Below are positions 50,809 through 62,960 of a stretch of DNA of 64,000 nt, in pieces (within the stretch, counting starts at the first letter, position 1; the number at the start of each line of letters is the position of its first letter). The translations under genes were made by a program, and so were the position numbers. The notes below the pieces were generated by a model. The model was not told the origin of the DNA. It made no database searches and saw only the letters and a program-made list of their open reading frames with translations. The DNA comes from Angiostrongylus vasorum (Eukaryota; Nematoda; Chromadorea; Rhabditida; Metastrongylidae), in the NCBI GenBank assembly GCA_018806985.1, contig JADANN010000364.1, positions 5,449,001-5,513,000 of the forward strand, in the 5' to 3' direction.

Positions 50809-51374
50809 TAAAAATCTTTCAGGTCATCCCACTCCTAAATTCACTTTCACCTCATAGCAGTAATTGTTAAGCTTTTTAAACCATATCTTTTTGTCTACAT
50901 TCGATTACTCGGAACTGACTGTCTGCATACCCTACGCTGTCTATTGAAATCAATTTGGACCATGCTGTGATCACCTTAATCTCATACTAAGATGTCATGT
51001 GATGTGAAAAAGATGAGCGTTTTTCTTTCTTGGGAAAAAAAACCGCCACCAAAACGTGCGTTTGAAATTCATTTATTTTGCTATTTCCAATATCTGCTGT
51101 CTTTCTCCAATGCCATTCATCATCTGCTGATGGTAAGAAGGGTTTCAATATGTACAGTAACCCTATAAATACTCTTTAGCGGTTCATGCATTTCACGATT
51201 TCCGTTTTTTGTTCCCCATTCTAGCGACTCTGAAGACTTTGTTCATTGGTACTTCGTTCTTCGTCGCGCTGAGATCTTGTGCTCCGTCATTGTAGTTGGT
51301 TACTTTCGGACTCTGTAAATAAAACGATTAGTTAGTTATTACGAAGAATATTATTGTGTAATCACAATCTTAAC

Positions 51375-51520
51375 CCTTTTTATTTACTGCCTATTCTTTT
51401 TAACGGCAAGGTATGTTGCGGAATATAACTTCTGTAATGCTGAGATATTTGCAAAACTCCGGACCGCAGATGTCTGCGGTCCGGAGTTTTGCAAATATCT
51501 CAGCATTGCAGAAATTATTG
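51375..51520 (-). mobile_element. SINE family C 3' end duplicated as a palindrome
   Basis: The tail complement CTTTTTATTTACTGCC at 51375-51390 is followed by the family-C end, which then reverses on itself (see the palindrome at 51425-51518). Confidence 0.75.
51425..51518. repeat. 94-bp near-perfect palindrome
   Basis: Inner arms of 35 bp (51436-51470 and 51473-51507) are exactly complementary around a 2-base centre TG. Pairing extends to 46 bp per arm with two mismatches. The arms are the ATGCTGAGATATTTGCAAAA and CTCCGGACCGCAGA parts of SINE family C. Confidence 0.97.
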
Positions 51521-54500
51521 TGTAAAATTGTGCGAGCTAAAAAACACTGGCAAATAAGAAATTCATTGCCATCAACACTCTGTTACGGACTTATCTCTTG
51601 GAGATATGAGTTCCAGAAAATAACAACGCACCTTGTCGACTTTTTCCTCTATTTGGCCTTTTAATTTTATTTTTTTAAATGTCGAGAGGCAAAAGATGGA
51701 ATAATACAATAATTACGTATGTGCATATTCAGTTTTGAAATGCGTCGAAATACAGCAACACTGGGACGCTTGTGAGGCGTATGTGATTCACACAGGCTTG
51801 GAATCTAGCTCGCCATTTGCTGGTGCAGTTTTAGACCTATAGAAAAGGTCTAAACAATAATTTTAATGGCAAATTTTCGAACTTGTTGATTCTTCTAGCC
51901 ATAGATCCTGATGGCTTGTTGAGTTCATATCTCGCAGTTGTATGCTGAAAATTTGTGCCAGTCCATAATCCTTAATCCGTTAGTCGTGTTCTTGTTGCGA
52001 GGAAAACGGATAGAACATGAAGTCGATTTTGATCCAGTTGATCCTTTTTGCTTATCTGTACAGCTGAAATATTTCAGCAATTGTAATCTCAGTTCCTACT
52101 CTTCTAAAAAGGAGATTTTCGTCTCTCTGTTATCTGAAGTTATCCAGACAGCAGCAAACCAGTCAAGATGTTTAGGTGACCATAATTTTCTAGAGAGTTC
52201 TGAACGGGGTCCCTAAACTGGGTTGCTGGGACAACTGATGGTTTGGTGGAGAATGGGCCTCAAGCTTTATCTTTTATAGTTTGCACTTCAGCGATGTTTC
52301 TCGTCAACAATTTGAGACGGTATTCATTGCAAAAAACGCGTCCAACTTGAAAATTATCAGTGTTGTTGGAGCAGTGGTTTATTACTTGTCATAGGAAGCA
52401 TTTGTTGGTGTTACTATAGGGTTATTTGCTTGCCAATCATAAAAAATGGATAAAATCGCTTGCAAAAAACGAAGGATTTTTTTTCAGTTTCCGAGTTACG
52501 AAAGTAAGCTTAGCGCCGAATGTGTTACGTCATCTTCAAAAGCTTTTTGTTAAGATATGTTTACAACTGCAAGTGTAAATGGTCTTAAGCCCTCTATACG
52601 CTTCCACTGCGTTATCCACAATAAGAACCAAGTAGTCAAACAACTTAGCTGGTGGTGTACACAGAAAGTTAAGTGGTGCCCCATTCAGAATAGGGAAAAA
52701 ATTCTTTCCACAACTTTATTATCATACAATTTCAGAGCAAATAACGTAAAAAAGAAAACTGTTGACCGCTTGCAATTTAGTTAATGTGGTATCTCTAGGA
52801 GCTGTATCTCCACTATGGCGAATACTGATCATCGAACCCATACTGTAGTATTCAATAGAGGCCCGACTCCTCAGGATATATTATCTAAACCACGAATGCA
52901 TCCTATTTTTAGTTTTACAAACTAAGTTAAGAGCAATGTTGTTAGATATTGCTACCGCCTAATAGGGAATTTGATTAAAAGTAGCTCTTCCATTACTTTA
53001 CAAAGTTGCTAACTTATTGTAATGGTGACAATAGTGTGCCTTGTAGCAAGTGCATTAGTATTGTGGGTCCTGGAGGGAAAGGTGTGAACGGTTGTTAAGA
53101 TTGTGGAAATATTTGTTGCTCATTAACTATATTGAATGGCAAGGGACTGAGCAAACCACATTCAATTCCTTCCTGCTGATATCACCATACCTCAATTAGC
53201 ATACGAATGTTGTGAACGGAGTTTTAATAATATGCGTGTACCTTCTATCTTCTTAATCGTATAGAATACCACGTTTTGGCTTTCCTCTTGAACCAAAGTA
53301 TTATCGTTATTATCTTAACAAAAAATGTTGCTAATGTTCTTAAATAGTTTAAAAAATATTGTGCTTCATGAAGCGTAAATTTTTCGCGGTTTCACTTCAG
53401 CAGAGCGGATTCTTGTAGGAAATGACAGAAGCACAGGTGGGCACTCTGTATCTGGAAGTAAAATTAGTATGAAAAGATGTTAAGTTCAACTTATTTGCCC
53501 ATTAAATGAGCATCGTCGTGTTTTAATGGGAAAAGGACAGACGACCTTTTATAGTTCCGTTTCAACCATATAACCCATTTTACTGACATCTCCTTTCGAT
53601 AGTTCTTTATCTCGCAACTGCAAAAGAGCGTTTAGAAAGGAGCCCATCTGAGCATTTTCTGGTTTTCTGGCTAGGTTGGAGGAACAATGGTGGCGTTAGT
53701 TGCTGTTGGGTCGTGAACCTGGGAGAGTAATCTGGTCCATTGTCCATCACGCAACGGTGTCGTCATCCTCAATCTCTTGACCTTCAGAAGATCCACTAAT
53801 ATTCATATATGGAGCGTTACTGACCGCTACCATATATGAAGGTGGCACTTGTCCTCATAAAAGATAACGATAAAATTGAATCGACGACATCGTTTATTCA
53901 TATCTTTGCAATGCAGAAGTGCAGCAATATGGTAATAGTCGATAGAACTTTAAATTGTTCAGCACATACGAGGTTGTCATAAAAGCTTTTACTCATGGAA
54001 AAAAAGAAACTCGGCAAAACCAATTTGGTAATAACTACATACGATGATGTCACTACGAAAGTGCATTCAGTAGAAACATAAAGTACAGACGTTCGCATTT
54101 GTCGATGTGTTGTTGTCGGCAAATGCCACCGAAAGTGGGACATTGTCGTCATTTCTGCCAAATCTCTCGGAAGTGCTCGTAAATACTTGAAACGTCGAGC
54201 AGCTTAAGGCTTTTTACTAAATGAACTGTCGAGTTTCAAATATGTCAGAACTGCTTTTCGAACCCTCCCACACTACTATTCGAACAAGTGTTCTGAGTAG
54301 TGATCGAGCTGATGGGGATCTTAATTCGAGCGTTTGTAGCTATATTTCCTAGTTTCTTTACTACCCTTTTTGTCCCGTACAGTCTTAAAAGATGTGGTTG
54401 GACCATCATAATGATATTGGCGAGTCTTCAACGAGGTTGAATTGATCGCCGTGTGTTGCTGTCCATTGCAGTGTGTTAGACGAAATCCCCGCAGGGTAAT

Positions 54501-55164
54501 CCAGTCATGGGAGAGATCTTTGTTCATCGCTAAGTTAATGGATTTCTTCCGCTGTTGTAGTCCTAAGGGGTTTGCGATTTTTTTTGAAAACTCTGCTTAG
54601 AATAGACTGGTAGAGACGTTCCACCAGTTCAAAATATGGAAGGCTTAAGTGGAGTTTGTAGTTAAAAACTTACAGAGAGAGAGAGAGAGAGGGAGGGAGA
54701 GAGAAAGAGAGAGAAAGAGAGAAAGAGTCGGTTTTGGATTCAATGATTAAACGTGAAGTGGAATTAAATGTAGGAAACGTTAATTATATAAACAAACTTT
54801 AAATGGTGAAGTACGGTTAATATACGTTAGAAATTCAGTAAGAATCTCTTAGGATTTCCACCTCAAACTTTCACCCAATCAGCAAACGCCTTTGGAAACT
54901 TCAAAAATTTGTGCCTAAATCAAAACAGGCCTTACCTTATTCCATCGTTTGATAGAAGATGTCAGCGATAGGGCTTGAAATAGTGAGTTTTTAATACTGG
55001 AAGTACCGTCTTTCAGTAACAAGCAGGTCCTTAAGCTTGTCGTGAGGAATCTTCAATAAAATCGGGAAACTGAGACGCTTTGGATGAAACTTGTCTTACG
55101 TGTTCTCAAGTGTTCTCAATTCTAATTCGTTCCGTTGTAGTAGGAGTACGTTTACATCAGTGGC
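51521..55164. other. Mostly featureless; one weak exon candidate
   Basis: A frame at 51938-52216 (plus) reads EHEVDFDPVDPFCLSVQL and follows an ATCTCGCAG acceptor, but there is no matching donor or neighbour. The GA tract at 54.7 kb is listed separately. Otherwise nothing. Confidence 0.35.
54674..54728 (+). repeat. (GA)n-rich purine tract
   Basis: Imperfect GA repeat with GGGA and GAAA variants. Confidence 0.95.
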
Positions 55165-55435
55165 TAGGGATAGCCTGCACTGTACACTGGAGCGATCTCT
55201 GGTTCGCTGCGCTTCCTTGGGCTCAGCAAACTTTCATCCCTCAGGGGTCGCCGAATTGGTGGCAGACTTGGTTCGGAGGATAGGAGTGCTGACTTGATAC
55301 ATCAGTAGGTTAGTGCAACTCTTTGTATAGATCTGCTGAGCATTCATTTACCTCTAAGACGCTCAATGAGGTTTGACAAATGGCGCATCGCACAGTTTCT
55401 GATCATCTTCGAATACTTTATCCTTTATAATTTAC
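55165..55435 (+). mobile_element. SINE family A copy, degenerate head
   Basis: The core GGTGGCAGACTTGGTTCGGA and the 3' end ACTTTATCCTTTATA are clear. The tRNA-like head is much mutated. Confidence 0.65.
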
Positions 55436-56383
55436 AATATGTTGTGTGAGTTTAAACTCCATTTACCGCTTAATATTTTTTTTTCGGATTCCAAGTTCTG
55501 GTTCCGAGTTTCGCTCATATTTCCTGTGCGTGTTACGTGTTAGTGTTCGACCATGTTTACTTCAGCGGCGGAGGGATGTGTAAAGGGAATAAAGAAATTT
55601 CTGTGTATCTCATCATCATCGAGCTCAATGAGGTTTCTCGTCTGGGTAAGCAAGAAGGACGTGCAATACTGCTTTCATGATTTACGCGAAGAAATCCGAG
55701 ATCGTGTAGGCCGACCTCCTGTTCCTCACTTAACATCCATTACCCGCCACTGAACGCTAAGGTCATCCGCAAGACAAACATCGCCCGTTTTGTCCTTTGA
55801 CACTTTGTTTTTCGAGAAAAGCAAGGAAGAGCTTACGCTTTTGCGTTCGCGTTGTAAGTCATTATAAATCTCAGTATTCGCTCCACATCTTCATTTTTCC
55901 GTTATTTGCTAAACTAGTTTATGTCCAATCTAGGTTATTAAAATAAAGAACGAGGAGCAAGTCTACGAATTTTTTTCCACGATTTCGAGCTTTGGGGGTA
56001 AAGTTCGAGAAACTATTCGTAGTATCATTGTAATCTGTTAGGGGAACTGCTGACGAACCTACAGTGCCAAGCAGTAGAAGAAAAGTTTCTTGATAGAGAT
56101 GAGAGCACTAGAATGCTCAGAGATGAAGTTGCAGATGTTGCAAGCGAACTTAACGTGTGTGTAATAAAAGATCAACGGTTGCTCAACACCTGAGACGAAT
56201 TGAAAAAACAGAAAAAAAAGTCGGGAAGGATAGAAAAATATCGAGAAATTAGAGTTGGCTTTTAGCTGATCGAAAAGCAAAGAGATCGAGTCGTTTTCGA
56301 CAGTTGAAGAAATTTCGACTCAATGCGAAGACGATGACACCACATCGAGAGGACGAGCGACTGAGGACCGTGGACTCGGATCA

Positions 56384-56423
56384 TCGGCTCTGAGGAAGAC
56401 GAAGACGTCGGAACGTTAGCCGA
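56384..56423 (+). ncRNA. Hammerhead-like motif, 5' side of Penelope-like element
   Basis: Stem I TCGGCT/AGCCGA (6 bp) encloses CTGAGGA, an A, stem II GACG-AAGA-CGTC, then GGAACGTT. The second pair of stem II is A-T here and G-C in family E, a compensatory change that supports the fold. GGAA replaces GAAA in the core. Confidence 0.4.
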
Positions 56424-57340
56424 ACCCTTTTTATTAACCTTGTTTTTGTTTTTGCCTAATAATTCAGAGAATTATTTTAACACTTGTTTCTGTTTTATTT
56501 TGTACATAGCAATTCCTTTCTTCATTACATCTTAATGCCACCGCACTATATAAGGATTCTTATATACGATGTGCTACGTAATCCTCGACAGATGGAGTAT
56601 AAGAAGCACTTATTGGATTTGAATTCGCATCAGAAGAAGACTAGCGTTGACATCTGCCAGAAGGCAGGTTCGGTATAGTATCTTAAACACTTAAGAAATC
56701 ATTGGAGCGGTGAACACTGTTCAAGAAGTCGTTCAAGTAGCCCGAGAACCACCTCGACTGCAGGGAGTCTGCAACCAGTACTGATCGATGAAAAGGGACC
56801 GGTACGGTTGCGTGAAAACGGCTGAGCGTACTTGACACGAGCAACACTACAAAAATTGAATGAATTTAAATACGAAGGGATACTTTCTCCAACAGTCAAC
56901 TTTATAAGAACCTCGATAAGAACTCCCTGAAAAAAGCCCTCTACAATCAGTACTCGATCTAAAATGGTTTTCAAAGGCGAATGGTTTTCAGAAGAATAAA
57001 ATAAGAATTTTTCCAAGCAAATTTCTACTACTATGGCAGATGATACACTATTTAGACTACGACTTATATTTTGTGGCAGATATTTATACGCAGACGACAA
57101 CCTCTGTCCCACGATTATCTTTCAACCACATGAAGTGAGTGGAGTCCATATCACTTTTGACGTCATGAGCCTTTTCAATAGCACATGTGGCTGCTTTTTC
57201 TCTTCTTCTTCTTGAAGCTAAGCATATTTGTCAGTGACTCTTAGCCGTCACTTAGTTCGTAACCGCGTATGTGACCGCCTATGTGGAACAGAGAATTGCG
57301 TAATTTGGCCTCACGGTAGGACGGTCACTGCATAACTTCA

Positions 57341-57671
57341 GGTACGACGTACCTGATCTCTTGTAACAGCTGCAAAGGTGAATATTTTGGGGAAACGGGC
57401 AGATCATTATCTATCCGTATAGAAGAACAGCTACGTGGCAAACGAAAAGAAAGACGAAGTACCCCCACTAGGGACTGACGCATAGGATACAAAAGCATAG
57501 TAGAGACGATTTTGATATAAAGGTCATTATCCTCGCACATGACGCCAAAACACCAGCGCGCAAACATCTTGAAACTTTTTGGATAATGCCAAGGACCCTA
57601 TAATGAATAGTGGGGAGGAGTGCCCAGAGGTCACACACGACCTGACCCCGTATGTTCGCATCGACTTTTGA
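57341..57671 (+). pseudogene. GIY-YIG endonuclease of a Penelope-like element, frameshifted
   Basis: Three frames read in sequence: TYLISCNSCKGEYFGETGRS then LSIRIEEQL, followed by THRIQKHSRDDFDIKVIIL and ARKHLETFWI, then NAKDPIMNSGEECPEVTHDL and PYVRIDF-stop. The CxxC before GEYxGETGR, the RKxLExFWI block and the MNxxEEC block are diagnostic of the Penelope endonuclease. Two frameshifts and an early stop make it inactive. Confidence 0.85.
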
Positions 57672-57860
57672 TGAGCGGTGGTGCACTCGTCAACCGTATT
57701 CGATTGTAATCGGCTGCTCTTTTCTTCCTCAGTGGAAGACACGTAAAAGACGATGGGTTTTCGAGAAGCTACTGATCATGTGATTATCAATAAGATTTCC
57801 ATTTCTCTGCTTGTGCTGTTGAAGCGTTTGGCCTAATAAGGTATCCCTATACCCTTCCAC

Positions 57861-57894
57861 GCTCTGAAGAAGTCGATACTGCCGAATCGTCAGC
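57861..57894 (+). ncRNA. Hammerhead-like motif, 3' side of Penelope-like element
   Basis: GCT, CTGAAGA, a weak stem II, then GAATCGTC and AGC. It has the right order of conserved blocks but is decayed in stem II and in the GAAA box. Confidence 0.3.
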
Positions 57895-58284
57895 TTCTGT
57901 TGTGCTGTATGTGTTTCTTTGTACGAATGTAAAGGTGCGCTTTATAAAAAACGTTGCGATTATTGAAAAAGAAAACGCCACATTTATAATCTAATGCCGA
58001 GGTTAATAGAAAGTAGATCCGGGGAGTTAAGCATAATCTTCCAATTTTTCGAATTTCCTGCTCAAGTTCAAACATCACCCTAGGCGACACGGACTACCGA
58101 CTTCAATCTTGCTAGAGTAATATCCACATTTCGCTCACCGACTTCAATGTTGAAGAAAGTCCCATACAATAAAAGATTAAAGAAGGTAATAAGTGATACA
58201 AAAGATAAAAGATTACAATAAAAGAATAGAATGTACAGGCTATTCTCTGGAAGTTAGAGTTTTACTCATCCTGTCATTGAAAAT

Positions 58285-58527
58285 CTAGGAGCCGCTTTTT
58301 TCTCCTTCTCGTCCACATTTTTTATTTTTCTGCAAAGAATCCAGATGAAGAGCCGTTGCACAAACAGTATGTTGTCCTGAAGGACATTTAGCGTCTATTA
58401 TTGCATCTTTGATGTCCATGACTGCCTCATTGTGTTCAATTTGCATTCCAAGTAGATTTAAGGCTCAACTAATTTGATCTATGACGTTGAAGCGATAACT
58501 CAAATATTCGAGCAATCGAGAGAGTTC
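58285..58527 (-). pseudogene. Terminal exon of an unknown gene, with one in-frame stop
   Basis: An excellent acceptor (TTTTTTTCAG) at 58528 opens an 81-codon frame ending at TAG 58287-58285. It reads ELSRLLEYLSYRFNVIDQIS, then TGA, then ALNLLGMQIEHNEAVMDI and CPSGQHTVCATALHLDS. The helix-like heptad pattern and the clean frame either side of one TGA (58467-58465) suggest a real exon carrying a nonsense change, a CGA-to-TGA transition being the simplest. A sequencing error or a lineage-specific pseudogene are alternatives. No family recognised. Confidence 0.4.
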
Positions 58528-58987
58528 CTGAAAAAAAGAAGCGGTGAATGTATTGATGCTCTTTCTCCGGCGTTCGTTTCACTCTCAGGACAAATTTAAG
58601 CTCGATTTCCAGTTTAAATAACTACATGTGGAGCAAACGAAGGTGCTTTAATAATGCTGCTACATCTCATCGATGTGCAGGGTATGTAGGAAATTCTCTG
58701 ATATATGTCTTGTTGTTGGTATGCTTCTGTTTCGCTGGAATAGGAAGGTGTTAAATGTCTCAGTAATCCTCTTAATCTACTATAGCTATGGAAAACATAT
58801 GTGCTGGGAATGTCTGCTCAATTATAAAACGTTCAGTTAATGGTTATCCGTACTCGATGATGTTGATACATTGATCGACTCGGTAAGCCAGTAGAAGTAA
58901 TCGAGACGAGGACATGCGATAGATGTGCAGCTTAGAGCCTCAGATAAATATTGTTTCTCTTCTGACAACACAATCATGTGAAACCTA

Positions 58988-59253
58988 ATAAAGGATAGAA
59001 GAATAAGGCGCTTGGCGGTCCTAAGAGATACACCATGCATCCAAATCCATTCGCAGCATCGTAGAAGTAACTGGATGCATATCTGGCTTATAAAATGACT
59101 TACTATTTCTACCGGTGTATCAAATCAGTGCTGCAGTCTTCCCAGACAAGTCTGGCGCCATTTTCTTGGCAAGTGAAGGATGGAAGGTTTGGCGAATCTG
59201 AGGTACGCGATTGCAAGGGATCTCAAACCACGGCGTTAGACACGCTATGTAGA
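58988..59253 (-). mobile_element. SINE family A copy, degenerate
   Basis: Core CCAGACTTGTCTGGGAAGAC and 3' ATCCTTTATTAG are recognisable. The head near 59250 is weak. Confidence 0.65.
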
Positions 59254-59695
59254 ATCTGATATGTTTCTTATTTTATGATGAATTTCACTTGCTTATTAGA
59301 TAAAAGTAACTGCATTTATTCTCGTAGCTCCTAGTTATGTCATTAGACAGAAGTTCTTGTTTAGTTAGATGTGAAATACTTCTTCGTTTCCCACAAATCC
59401 TCGTCGTCGGTTTTGTTCTCAACATAGCAAGTTCATGCTCTAACGCTTTAATTATCAGATTTTTTGACCCTTCCAAAATTCATCTAAGAAAAAGGAACTA
59501 AGGCATATACAAAGAAAGCACTTCTTTTGTTCGCGGACGGCTTTTGACGCAAGTAGGTCGTAAAGATTTCCTCTAACTTACTGTAGCTACTTTTAGTACC
59601 ATAGGTTCTAGCTACCGTCTACACTGGTTTTATCAAGTTGCTTATATCTTTCTGGTTACATTACTCTAAATCGGCGACACAACAGTAATTTATGG

Positions 59696-59945
59696 TTGAG
59701 CTCATGTAACGCAACGGTTAGAGGTGCTCTGTAATATTCGCATGGTCATTGGTATTCTTCCACGCTCGGAATAACTAATCCCACAGTACTTCCGCATTCG
59801 GGAAATTGGTTGATCTGGCCTGGCAGGGAAGATAAATGGCTTGATAAATTAGTAGTCTATAGGGTCAATATGCGTTCACTCACCGCCAGATTACGCGTTC
59901 GTAAGGAATTGCTCAACACCAGTCGGTTTATCCCTTACGCTTTAG
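59696..59945 (+). mobile_element. SINE family A copy, diverged
   Basis: A box GTAACGCAACGGTTAGAGGT. The core is decayed; the 3' end keeps GTTTATCCCTTA. Confidence 0.6.
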
Positions 59946-60310
59946 ATTAATGTATTCGAACACTCAGTGCTCGTTTCAGTGACCTCACCTAGGTTATTTT
60001 TTTGGCAGAAAAAAGATGGTCAGTTTCCGAATTTAGCTTGTACACGTAATCATATGTATCTCAGACGAGATATTTTTGTTCCAAATTACCATAAATCGTC
60101 ATTGGAGCGGTGTAGAACTTATTGCTCTTTTTTATTTTAAACCTTTAGACTTCCTTTCTCTCTTCTACTACGATGAAATTCTCCATATGCTCGAAACATT
60201 CGTGACTATTTTTAATTTAGCAATGCACATATAACAGTTTGTGCTCGAACCTTCAGAATAAAATGCCTACTGAGCTATGGAATAGAAAATCTTCCGGTTC
60301 AGTTAGCTTT

Positions 60311-60442
60311 GTAATCCCAAATGTAGATGGTTCGATCAACCGATTTTCCGCATTTGTGGAGGAACAAAGTGCCGGTGATTGTTCCAGCATATCATCATGC
60401 CTGGATTACGTAATCCCGAAAGCAGGTGGTTCTATCAGCTGA
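60311..60442 (+). repeat. Pair of direct repeats about 99 bp apart
   Basis: GTAATCCCAAATGTAGATGG (60311) and GTAATCCCGAAAGCAGGTGG (60410), each followed by TTC-ATCA-C, about 25 of 31 positions alike. Meaning unknown. Confidence 0.5.
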
Positions 60443-60534
60443 CTAGAACTGGCTGAGGAGCGAGTTGGTTCAAGGTGCTAACATGCAGTCCGTGTCGAAT
60501 GAAATCGCAGCCGTTGGCCCACCCTCTCTGAATG

Positions 60535-60680
60535 CAATCAACGCTGGGGCAGGCGGCCGCCCGACCAGACCACCTCAGCGACTCCTCCGCCCTCCTCGGC
60601 GAATATGTCGTGTCTTGTTTTTTCGGCTTCTCCGTTCTTTTTCGTTTCCGCCTCGTTGCTGCGTGCGTTTTTCTTATCTC
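60535..60680. other. GC-rich, CpG-rich block
   Basis: GGGGCAGGCGGCCGCCCGAC and following pyrimidine-rich CCTCCGCCCTCCTCGGCG stand out from the AT-rich surroundings. Possible promoter or 5' region of a gene; no coding evidence. Confidence 0.3.
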
Positions 60681-61148
60681 TTTACTGCTTACTTTATTCT
60701 ACTAACTAACGAATTCATCCTTCTCTTAACGCTTACGTGGCGTTATTCCCTCTAAAGGAGTCGTACGATGCCAATCGCTTTCAGCTTTAAATAAGCCCAT
60801 TTCTGTTTGTGTCGTAAACTGCTTCTTTTACCACGATAAAATTCTGATTTTCTGGAGCCCGTGATATATAGCTCTTCCACTTCACTGCTCTAATGCTCGT
60901 ATTTCGAAAGCGAAAGCAAATGGACAAGCAGAACTTCACCCAGCCCAGGACGATAATGTTCCCCAATTTCCATTTATGTTTTCAGCTTCCCTCTTTTATT
61001 GAATATTTTAAAAACTTCAGTTTCTCCGCCAATTTTTTGGAAATTTTATCGGAACTCCTGAGAACACAATCGATGGAGAAATTATCGTGAATTGTCAAAA
61101 AACCAACTCCGTCGCGAAAGGGTTATGTAATAAATGTCATCGATATCT

Positions 61149-61332
61149 CTAACTAGATAAGTCATCGATCGACTCAAAATGCTGCAGTAAAATCTGCATA
61201 GGACCCTTTTGTGCGCTGTAACTGCTAAGTGTAGTCCACCCCTTGGACAACGCTAGAAACACACTTTTGGCTTGAGGCTCTTTATTTTTTGCTGCTTTCA
61301 GGGCGAGGATTACAAGGACCGCCTTAGTGTTC
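61149..61332 (-). CDS. Candidate terminal exon of an unrecognised gene
   Basis: Acceptor TAGTTCATAG opens a 61-codon frame ending at TAG 61151-61149. It reads NTKAVLVILALKAAKNKEP, SVFLALSKGWTTLSSYS and ILLQHFESIDDLSS. Composition looks protein-like (A/L/K-rich, acidic tail). No match recognised, and the preceding exon must end in phase 2. Confidence 0.3.
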
Positions 61333-61737
61333 CTATGAACTATCACTAATTGTTTTTAAGATTTTAAATGCTTCTTAAGCTCACGAATGGAAGAAAATGT
61401 GTACTATTACTGATTGGGCTCAGTAACTCATCAGAACTCCTCACTTCCATTCCAACATGTGTCACTTTTTAAGGAGAAAATTTAACAAAATCGGAAAACA
61501 TTTCAGTGTTCGTCATTGCTATATAGCTACTATTCAGTTTGTCATATAGAAAAAATGGAAGCAGAAGATGAAGAAGAATAATTGGATTTTGTCGAAGTGA
61601 GGCAATAGATGAATTAGTCATATCTCTGGCCTTTGTTCCACACAAACATAAGCCGCGCAATTCTATTACTTCTCGAATCCAGTCTCAGTTTTTGATGGAA
61701 AGATGTCCTTGCGGCTATCGACGTTAGTGTAACAGGG

Positions 61738-62009
61738 AAGGGATAAAGGATAAAGGACGTTGATCATCCTCTAAGTGATACGCCATGAATTCAGCATTGT
61801 TAGAGGTGATTTGCACGCATGTATGGCCTCTATAATGAGTTGCGGTGTCCTACCGACGTTCCAAGTCAGTGCCCCACCCAGACAAGTTCGGTGCCAATTT
61901 CCCGCTTTCGGAGGGATGGAGGCCTTGGTAAACCCAGAGGCGGGCGATTGAACAAATTACCACGTGCGTATTGCAGGGCTTCTTTAACCTTTGCATTACA
62001 CGATCCCTT
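61738..62009 (-). mobile_element. SINE family A copy
   Basis: Core GGCACCGAACTTGTCTGGGT, 3' tail (TTTATCC)2 at 61741-61755, decayed head. Confidence 0.75.
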
Positions 62010-62559
62010 ATAGCGTCACAGAATCCTATCAAACCTTCCGCTTCCACATTAATCTCTAATGCTTGGAAATCCTTAAGTAGAGTGGTCATTGAGCATATCC
62101 TTTGGATTCTCATAAATATTCTGAGAGTGCACTCAATATAGCAGTGCTCAGAATTACTCTAATTTGTCGAGCGAAGTATTCAGCTTGTGAAAGTCAGAGG
62201 AACGAAGCCGACAAAGTGGGGAACTCGAGACCAAAGAAAGATAGAAAATGAGCCAGTTTTGACATCCGAACCGTGGGCTCTCTCGCTTTTAGTTGACTTG
62301 GCTTATTCTAGTTACCTTTATTTGTTTTTTTTGTTCTTCTGCCTTAAAATCTCTATTGCTGCGAAAAAAAGTGTTGAATTCATTTTTCAGTGTTTGATTT
62401 AGTAGTTCTGCCCAAAAAAATTGACGGTTTTTGTAGAACATGCCATGCATTGTAGATGATGTAATACATCAAATACCTTCCGTTGCTTCGACATCGTCAA
62501 ATTCTTTGCTTGTCATGAAGTAATACACATGTTTATTTTGTGGATTATGGTTCTTTTCT

Positions 62560-62770
62560 TTCATCATCCGATATCACATACTGTGGTGATCTCAGCACTT
62601 CTTTCGTTCGATTCCTTTCCTCACATCGACCATCCACGAAGGTCTTCGGATTTGATTGTGGGTTAGGCTGCCTAAAGTCTGATCTTTTTCATGAATGTTA
62701 TTGAGTACTCGCTGAGTCAACTCTGCCCGGAATCCTGGGGTAACCATGGTAAGGCGTTCCTAGATCTCCA
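62560..62770 (-). mobile_element. SINE family B, 3' fragment
   Basis: Contains the GAAAGAAGTGCTGAGATCAC end and adjacent family-B sequence. 5' truncated. Confidence 0.55.
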
Positions 62771-62960
62771 CCACAGGTATTCTTCATCTGCTTTTTGGAT
62801 CTGTGCGAGCTTGTCAGACAAGTCTTCTTTGTTTCTTAGATTTTTTCAATCTATAGATAATAAGCGTATCTGGAGCTGACTATGCCTTACTTGAGAACGT
62901 TCAACACGAAGATTTCATAGTGTGTTGCACTTAGTCTAGCGAGAATATTATGTTTCTTAC

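Larger units (their letters stand above)
56340..58020 (+). mobile_element. Penelope-like element, decayed
   Basis: Bounded by two hammerhead-like motifs (56384-56423 and 57861-57894), with a GIY-YIG endonuclease remnant between them. It ends in ATGCCGAGGTTAATAGAAAG (57992-58011), a block also found downstream of the family E repeats at 37037 and 48464. The region that should hold the reverse transcriptase (56.5-57.3 kb) is too decayed or rearranged for me to recognise RT motifs. Confidence 0.7.
59254..61148. other. Weakly coding-like segments, unresolved
   Basis: A minus-strand frame near 59300-59476 reads LIIKALEHELAMLRTKP and RRSISHLTKQELLSNDI after a TTTTTCTTAG acceptor, but a stop lies just inside the acceptor in that frame. 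It may belong to the same damaged gene as the exon at 58.3 kb. The rest is SINE A and the GC-rich block listed separately. Confidence 0.3.

Noticed and set aside
58465..58467. TGA as a selenocysteine codon
   Set aside because: No redox-type motif around it and I could not see a SECIS-like hairpin; a nonsense mutation is simpler.
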